Virus record (IMG/VR): IMGVR_UViG_3300022602_000006
Location: 1-60,992 of that record
From: a virus
DNA length: 60,992 nt
Direction: 5' to 3' (one strand)
Positions 56,652 to 60,992 of the stretch are shown here, piece by piece. Both the position numbers and the translations under genes were made by a program. The notes beneath the pieces are model-generated. The model was given only the letters and a program-made list of their open reading frames with translations, was not told the origin of the DNA and did no database searches. The first letter of the stretch is position 1, and every line of letters begins with the position of its first letter.

Positions 56652-56814
56652 TACTATACCTACTGTACTGCGTGATTCGCATCACGATAAAAACTCCTTA
56701 CGGGAGTCACTCGTCTAAGACTTGCTACGGAGGCTCTATGCAGAGTTTAATTACCAATCTTAGATGACATGGTTTGCTGTATTACCAGCTTACGTCCACT
56801 CATGCCTTACGACG
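56652..56814. other. Gap in the early arm with two small dyads
   Basis: 163 bases without a convincing gene, unusual in the early arm. CGTGAT-TCGC-ATCACG (56671-56686) is a 6-bp dyad. ACTCC-TTACG-GGAGT (56693-56707) is followed on the minus strand by TTTTT, which looks like a weak leftward terminator or an attenuator before the helicase. A promoter for the helicase group is possible here but none is clear. Confidence 0.4.
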
Positions 56815-57069
56815 TTACTTCATTGCTCCACTCGACTTGCGAGGAAACGATCTGTTTTTGCTAGGCGGCTCTAGTCGCACACCATCTTTGTTGCTGCCAC
56901 CCTTGGACAGCGCCTTGACGTGAGCCACGTCCTTGCCCTTACGGCTCACACCCTTCTTGTCAATCTTACGCCGCGCACGTTGCCGCTCCATGCGGTCTTC
57001 ATGCTCACCACGCTCAAGCTGTTTCTTGTACTCGTGTTTGTATGGTCTGGCAGTCTTTGTGTATGGCAT
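56815..57069 (-). CDS. Small basic HNH-like nuclease-fold protein, 84 residues
   Basis: Very basic. The motif GKDVAHVKALSKGGSNKDGVR then EPPSKNRSF resembles a compact HNH/treble-clef site: His near 50 and Asn residues near 59 and 71. Many phages carry this type of small protein beside nuclease and polymerase genes. A catalytic role is plausible but the second metal ligand is not clear, so it could be only a DNA-binding form. Confidence 0.65.
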   Translation of the reverse strand: MPYTKTARPYKHEYKKQLERGEHEDRMERQRARRKIDKKGVSRKGKDVAHVKALSKGGSNKDGVRLEPPSKNRSFPRKSSGAMK

Positions 57070-57246
57070 CTATTTCTCCAATGCTCTCGCTAATTCATTT
57101 GGATAAAGTTTCTTGGCTTCTTCTACCGAACACAAGCGCGCATCAGTTTTCTCAAGCCCACGCCTCAATACGGCAGGGCCATCGTTCTCAGTGTGTAGAT
57201 ACAGGTCTCCGTCTTTAACAAAAAACCAACTTTCATACGCACCCAT
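57070..57246 (-). CDS. Small hypothetical protein, 58 residues
   Basis: ATG 57246 has AGGAAGG about 8 bases upstream and lies 2 bases after the previous gene, which decides against ATG 57294. It has a beta start (YESWFFVKDGDLYLHTENDG) and a helical C-terminus. No family recognised. It abuts the HNH-like gene without a gap. Confidence 0.65.
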   Translation of the reverse strand: MGAYESWFFVKDGDLYLHTENDGPAVLRRGLEKTDARLCSVEEAKKLYPNELARALEK

Positions 57247-57248
57247 AA

Positions 57249-57899
57249 TTACGCCTTCCTGAATTCGCAAGTGTTTACCGGACACCACCGACACAACGGA
57301 CTCGATTGTGGGGGCCAGCTATTGTGTTTAAAAGACATTTCCAAACGCATCAGATCGGGAGCAAACTCCTGCCAATACTTCTCGGACTTGTCTCGTAAAT
57401 AATCGTCGGGTAAGAAGCTGGTGTGAACTACAAACAGCAGACCACCTTTGACCAGATTGACATCTGGGAAATGTGCGAAGGTCAGTAGCGCCATCAGCTT
57501 CAACTGTTTTGGATCAGGGTACTTGTTCGATCCGGTTTTGTAATCAACCACGAACGCCGTATCACCATCTACAATCATCAAGTCAACAATGCCACGCACC
57601 CAATAGTCTGGTGCGTCGAAATCGCACGGGGTTTTGTCAGCCCGTAGAGCCATCTTGTGTTCGATGTATTTGTCGCCCGGAATCTCCAACAGAACATCAA
57701 CAATAGATTTGAATTGTTTATGATGTACCGGAAGTTCTTTATTGTCCCGAGCATACTCCTCCAATGACTTGTGTACATCAGTCCCATAGGCCATCTGGTG
57801 TGAGACTTTCGTTTGGAAATTCCCAAGCACCTTGACCTCGTTGAACTGTCTTGGGCAGTTGAGGTACTGCTTCAAGCCACTGAATGACCACTTGATCAT
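57249..57899 (-). CDS. PD-(D/E)xK exonuclease of the RecB/Cas4 type with a likely Fe-S site
   Basis: 216 residues. Nuclease core: GTDVHKSLEEY with His43, GIVDLMI with Asp106, VDYKTG with Asp119 and Lys121, and the later QLKLMALL. Cys15 plus a C-terminal CRWCPVNTC (Cys203, 206, 211) match the four-Cys iron-sulfur pattern of Cas4/AddB-type nucleases. It would resect DNA ends during recombination-dependent replication. Coupled to the gene before it by ATGA. Confidence 0.88.
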   Translation of the reverse strand: MIKWSFSGLKQYLNCPRQFNEVKVLGNFQTKVSHQMAYGTDVHKSLEEYARDNKELPVHHKQFKSIVDVLLEIPGDKYIEHKMALRADKTPCDFDAPDYWVRGIVDLMIVDGDTAFVVDYKTGSNKYPDPKQLKLMALLTFAHFPDVNLVKGGLLFVVHTSFLPDDYLRDKSEKYWQEFAPDLMRLEMSFKHNSWPPQSSPLCRWCPVNTCEFRKA

Positions 57900-58261
57900 G
57901 CGTCGTACATCTTGTCACTGCGGAGAATCGTATTCAGTTTCTTCATCGCTTCTTCTGGCGTCATGCTGTCTTCGACTTCTAATGGCTTAGCAGCGATCTG
58001 ATCGTACAGACCTACAACCGAACCACGCCAGTAACACGGCTCGCACTCGTCTTTACCTTCGCAATCTTTGAGCGGAGCCTTGGACATCAGAAGCATGGAC
58101 TCATGCACAGCCATCCTCATCTCTGCTGCTGATGCTGCGAACTGTTGTGCCATGTCCAGCATCTCGGTGAGCATGGTGATGATAAACTTCCTAGTCTCTT
58201 CTTTGTTCATGGAGTCGAGCTTCTTATCCAACTCATCAGTTTTTATTTTAGACACTAGCAA
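57896..58261 (-). CDS. Hypothetical helical protein, 121 residues
   Basis: Starts 7 bases inside the polymerase gene end and overlaps the nuclease start. Long N-terminal helices (EETRKFIITMLTEMLDMAQQFAASAAEM), then CEGKDECEPCYWRG, a Cys cluster that could bind metal. Between polymerase and nuclease, so perhaps a replication accessory. Function unknown. Confidence 0.65.
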   Translation of the reverse strand: MLVSKIKTDELDKKLDSMNKEETRKFIITMLTEMLDMAQQFAASAAEMRMAVHESMLLMSKAPLKDCEGKDECEPCYWRGSVVGLYDQIAAKPLEVEDSMTPEEAMKKLNTILRSDKMYDA

Positions 58262-60132
58262 TCTCCATAACTAAAGCCGTATTTGGCCTCACAAGCCACA
58301 GGCAAATCACTACACCACTTAGGTGCAGTAGACATAGTTTCCGTTACAAATGCAAGGGCTTCTTCGATTTCTTTTTCGCTAACAACAAGCACCGCAGCAT
58401 CGTGCACCGTCAGGGCTACACGATAGCGTTCTTTCAGCTTGAGCATCTGTTCGCCTATGATAATTCTAGCCAACGCTTGCACTACGTTCTCAACGACTGA
58501 ACCACCCCAGATACTTACCTTACCCTTGCGGGATTGATAAACTTTATAGGACTTTGCTTCGCGGTTTTCTTCGGCGGTTTTAGTTTCTGTATTCAAACCG
58601 GGGTAGCGTATGTATAGGTCATTAGGTAAACGTATTCCTGTTTTATCCACAATGACTGATGAGTTCCCGAACTCATAGCTTTCACGTCCGTCTGTCGGCC
58701 AGCCGCATAAGTTAGCCAGCAATTTATCCCCTTCGTACCAAAGGTCAGGGATCTTAGTGTTGGTTTTTCTATAAGTTTTTACTATCTCTTCAGCCTTGCC
58801 TTCTTCCAACTCAACACGCATTGCACTTGTCTTGAGAGTTAGTTCTAACTTTTTGGCTCCAGTGCCGTAACCCAAACCAAGTATGCAAGTCTTGCCAACG
58901 AACCGTTCCAACTCGTTGGCTTTGGTGATCTTGCGTTTGTATACCTTGGTAGCAAACTCTGAATAGACATCTCTCTTTTCTCGGAACGCTTTGACTAGAT
59001 CTGTCTCGCCAGCCAGCCACGCAAGCACGCGTGCTTCGATCTGGCTTGAGTCGCAGTTGATTATCAAATGCCCCGGTGGAGCCACTAGCGCGTTCTTAAG
59101 AGTCTTCTTGGTCTTGTCACGGCTAGGCAGGTTCTGAAGATTTATACCTTCGGTGCCAGACCATCGGCCAGTATGTGCGCCGTAGTATTTTAACGGGATA
59201 GGTAGTTTCCCACGGTTACGCTCTCCAACATCAAGGAACCGTTCTATACGTGATTCTTCGATTGTAGACTTTGTGCCAAGCCTAACTCTGCACAACTCCT
59301 GTACAAATTCATCTGGGTGTTCCTTCAATGCAAGGAACCCTTCGTCTGTCTTGGAGAACGCGTAGGTCTCCTTACCCGTCGCAGGGCTTATCTTGAGCGG
59401 CGGTGATACACCTAAACTGTTTAGGATGTTTGCGAACTTGTTATTGCTGGACAACAACTCGCTGACTTCTTTTTCAGTAGAGACATTCAAACCTGCCATC
59501 AGACCACGTAGAAGATTCTCTTTGTCAGTACGAACTTCTTCAAGCCTTGCTATCAACAGACTATCGTTCAGTTCAAAGACTGGATCCGTATACATACGGA
59601 TGGTCAGGTCAATCAGTTTCAATTCGTTGTTAGGGAACGGCTGAAGTTTGTAAAACAACTTGTAGGTAAGCTCAACATCGTTACAGCAGTACTCGCCATA
59701 ACGAACAAGATCAGCAGGACTAAAATCACTTCTACGTTTGCCCATAGCTTCGATGACTTCATTGCCTTTCGCTCCTATGTTGTATCGTTCAGCCAATACC
59801 TTGAGCGAACCACCCGCGTCAACACCATGAATGGCTCGTGCCATACATAATGTATCCACATACATAGCTGGGAAAATCCCGTAGCGCCACGCAAGGATCG
59901 CGCCGTCGAACATCATGTTGTGACAAATCAGTATGGTGTCTTCCCAGTCAATACTGTTTAAAGCAACCGATATATCTTCCCCACTAAACCATCTAGAGGG
60001 TTCATCATCTTCTTTGATACCTACGCCAATGACTTCAAACCTTGGATCGTTGATGTACTCCTCGGTTGTCATCTTCGACAGGGAATAATCCTTGTCGTAG
60101 TAAGTTTCAAAGTCTATGGTGATGATGCTCAT
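58255..60132 (-). CDS. DNA polymerase I-like (family A) with 3'-5' exonuclease
   Basis: 625 residues from ATG 60132, which overlaps the previous stop. Exonuclease: IDFETY (Asp7, Glu9), HNMMFDG (about 71-77) and YCCND (about 150). Polymerase: motif A DSSQIEARVLAW, motif B RFVGKTCILGLGYG and motif C VHDAAVLVV. Motif C has HDA instead of the usual HDE; the metal-binding Asp is kept. No 5'-3' exonuclease domain is present. This is the phage replicative polymerase. Confidence 0.92.
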   Translation of the reverse strand: MSIITIDFETYYDKDYSLSKMTTEEYINDPRFEVIGVGIKEDDEPSRWFSGEDISVALNSIDWEDTILICHNMMFDGAILAWRYGIFPAMYVDTLCMARAIHGVDAGGSLKVLAERYNIGAKGNEVIEAMGKRRSDFSPADLVRYGEYCCNDVELTYKLFYKLQPFPNNELKLIDLTIRMYTDPVFELNDSLLIARLEEVRTDKENLLRGLMAGLNVSTEKEVSELLSSNNKFANILNSLGVSPPLKISPATGKETYAFSKTDEGFLALKEHPDEFVQELCRVRLGTKSTIEESRIERFLDVGERNRGKLPIPLKYYGAHTGRWSGTEGINLQNLPSRDKTKKTLKNALVAPPGHLIINCDSSQIEARVLAWLAGETDLVKAFREKRDVYSEFATKVYKRKITKANELERFVGKTCILGLGYGTGAKKLELTLKTSAMRVELEEGKAEEIVKTYRKTNTKIPDLWYEGDKLLANLCGWPTDGRESYEFGNSSVIVDKTGIRLPNDLYIRYPGLNTETKTAEENREAKSYKVYQSRKGKVSIWGGSVVENVVQALARIIIGEQMLKLKERYRVALTVHDAAVLVVSEKEIEEALAFVTETMSTAPKWCSDLPVACEAKYGFSYGDC

Positions 60133-60308
60133 TGCTTCTCCTTCGGCAGCATCAGATAACACACAGGGACTTCAGCGAGGCTGAATCCTTTCTTGATTCC
60201 TTTCTTGATGTAGACAGTCGCTACCTCAACATCCTCTTGATGATTAGCAACCTCAAGCGCCTCGCCTTTGGTCTGGTATGCAAACAATACTATCTCTGGA
60301 ATCTTCAC
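60129..60308 (-). CDS. Small hypothetical protein, 59 residues, GTG start
   Basis: GTG 60308 overlaps the previous stop (GTGA), and its own stop overlaps the polymerase ATG (ATGA), so it sits in the coupled chain. The sequence KIPEIVLFAYQTKGEALEVA ... YIKKGIKKGFSLAEVPVCYL looks like a small alpha/beta protein. GGAG lies about 6 bases upstream. No family recognised. Confidence 0.6.
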   Translation of the reverse strand: MKIPEIVLFAYQTKGEALEVANHQEDVEVATVYIKKGIKKGFSLAEVPVCYLMLPKEKQ

Positions 60309-60496
60309 GGCTTCTCCCCCCGTGCGCGGATGGCGTCGATTGCATCAGACAGCGCGCCACGCTGTTCGCCTGTGCAGATCAGTTTCCATGTTTCACTGCC
60401 TACCGTTTGCGGGCTACCGCCTGACCTTGGGTAAGGAACGAAGCTGTGATCTAGCGCGCTCAACCTCTCCACCAACTCTCGCGTCTTTTCATCCAC
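60305..60496 (-). CDS. Small hypothetical protein, 63 residues, GTG start
   Basis: GTG 60496 with GAGGTG nearby upstream. Charged N-terminal helix, then PQTVGSETWKLICTGEQRG and a C-terminal DAIRARGEKP similar to the ends of other small genes in this cluster. It overlaps the 22-residue ORF by 8 bases. Function unknown. Confidence 0.6.
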   Translation of the reverse strand: MDEKTRELVERLSALDHSFVPYPRSGGSPQTVGSETWKLICTGEQRGALSDAIDAIRARGEKP

Positions 60497-60557
60497 GGGG
60501 CACCTCGTTGTTAAGCGCGCGGATGGCTGACAAAACTTCTCGAATTCGTTCGTTCAT
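60489..60557 (-). CDS. 22-residue ORF in the coupled small-gene chain
   Basis: ATG 60557 follows a GGGG/AAGG-rich site. The peptide MNERIREVLSAIRALNNEVP is helical and resembles the C-terminus of its neighbours (AIRAR...). Its stop overlaps the GTG of the next gene. It may be translated or may only couple translation of the flanking genes. Confidence 0.4.
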   Translation of the reverse strand: MNERIREVLSAIRALNNEVPRG

Positions 60558-60560
60558 ACC

Positions 60561-60746
60561 TTATCCCCTTTGTGGTTCTTGACAATATTTTTCATCCAAC
60601 TGGTTAATGTTGGTAAATCCCAGTCTCAACCAAAGTCGTTCTTGCATAGTCAACCAATGTGGTGTTCCATCACGGCAAACCAACAATGGTCCATCAATGT
60701 GATTCCATTTGATATGTGGTTTGCTATCTGCTGGATATCCAATCAT
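60561..60746 (-). CDS. Small hypothetical protein, 61 residues
   Basis: ATG 60746 overlaps the stop of the junction-spanning zinc-ribbon gene (ATGA). Two short helices and a Trp-rich segment (PHWLTMQERLWLRLGF) give a small soluble fold. No family recognised. Confidence 0.6.
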   Translation of the reverse strand: MIGYPADSKPHIKWNHIDGPLLVCRDGTPHWLTMQERLWLRLGFTNINQLDEKYCQEPQRG

Positions 60747-60992
60747 CGTTCAACTCCTTCAATAGGAACAACCACAGTCTTGAATTTTTTGGAGCACTCA
60801 TGGCATAACACTGCCCAATCACCAAGATAGTCAAGTCTTAGTCCGTATTTTTCGTTTAGATCGCTATGTTGCGTAAAATTCTCATCGTCCTGAGTGTATT
60901 GATTTTCACCGCAGTTCTTAAATGGTGGAACATCACTCCATTCGGATTTGCCTTGATTGTAATTAAGATTAACGTCGTAGAAGACTTTTTGA
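60743..60992 (-). CDS. Zinc-ribbon small protein, C-terminal part (gene crosses the circle junction)
   Basis: Continuation of the gene that starts at ATG 161 in the left copy of the terminal repeat. After the join at 60890 it reads DDENFTQHSDLNEKY, then a second Cys pair (CHEC), and stops at 60743. The stop overlaps the next ATG. The reading frame is unbroken across the join (309 bases, 103 codons), which supports the circular form. Confidence 0.75.
   Translation of the reverse strand, partial: QKVFYDVNLNYNQGKSEWSDVPPFKNCGENQYTQDDENFTQHSDLNEKYGLRLDYLGDWAVLCHECSKKFKTVVVPIEGVER
60891..60992. repeat. Terminal direct repeat, right copy
   Basis: Identical to 1-102; see the left copy. Confidence 0.93.

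Noticed and set aside
1-60992. tRNA, rRNA, CRISPR array, insertion sequence or integrase
   Set aside because: I saw no cloverleaf with CCA or GTTCRA loop, no regularly spaced spacers, and no transposase or recombinase motifs on either strand. A tRNA scan was not possible here.

Overview
The window is essentially one complete genome of a tailed double-stranded DNA phage, most likely short-tailed (podovirus-like). Bases 1-102 are repeated exactly at 60891-60992. A zinc-ribbon gene reads without interruption across the join, so the molecule closes as a circle of about 60890 bp, either a circularly permuted phage genome or a circular contig. Strong Shine-Dalgarno sites, sigma70-like promoters, an M15 endolysin, a GTA-type holin and a spanin-like peptide point to a bacterial, probably Gram-negative, host. 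The host cannot be named from the sequence. I see no integrase, no recognisable lysogeny repressor, no RNA polymerase, no tRNA and no CRISPR array, so a lytic life style is the simplest reading.

The genome has two opposed arms that leave a control region at about 7.44-10.06 kb and meet at 50.38 kb. The minus-strand (early) arm starts at a sigma70-like promoter near 7.55 kb. It runs leftward through small unknown genes, a DUF/MoxR AAA+ ATPase/metallopeptidase-VWA triad (3.1-6.5 kb), a VRR-NUC nuclease and many tiny overlapping genes, crosses the circle junction, and continues through DNA polymerase A, a Cas4/RecB-like nuclease, an HNH-like protein, a SNF2-type helicase, a probable ssDNA-binding protein, an HTH protein and a primase-helicase (60.7-50.4 kb). 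Neighbours mostly overlap by ATGA, GTGA or TGATG, so translation is probably coupled. A hairpin with a T tract sits just before the primase-helicase start.

The control region is dense in signals. Fourteen GTTCCA/TGGAAC hexamers spaced about one helical turn apart flank an AT-rich tract at 7580-8005 (candidate replication origin). There are four GCGTTAC-N-GTAACGC palindromes (candidate operators), an 89-bp tandem repeat carrying inverted TTTAAACT pairs, duplicated hairpins and a bidirectional-looking terminator. One plus-strand gene of unknown function, followed by a coupled 23-residue membrane peptide and a strong terminator, precedes the late arm.

The plus-strand (late) arm holds terminase, portal, a GroES-like co-chaperonin, scaffold, a decoration-like protein and the major capsid protein (10.1-19.6 kb). 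After a terminator come fibre-like and small virion-associated proteins, P22-gp4-like and SU10-type adaptors, several fibres (27-34.7 kb), the lysis genes (34.7-36.3 kb), a tail nozzle and the ejection proteins. The last is a 1885-residue protein with an N-terminal lytic transglycosylase.

The most unusual features are the iteron-like origin candidate with its palindromes, a 42-bp inverted copy of helicase sequence inside an unrelated small gene, a recurrent short 'xGGxV' tag in about eight virion-region proteins, and a 57-residue protein that is 39 percent histidine.
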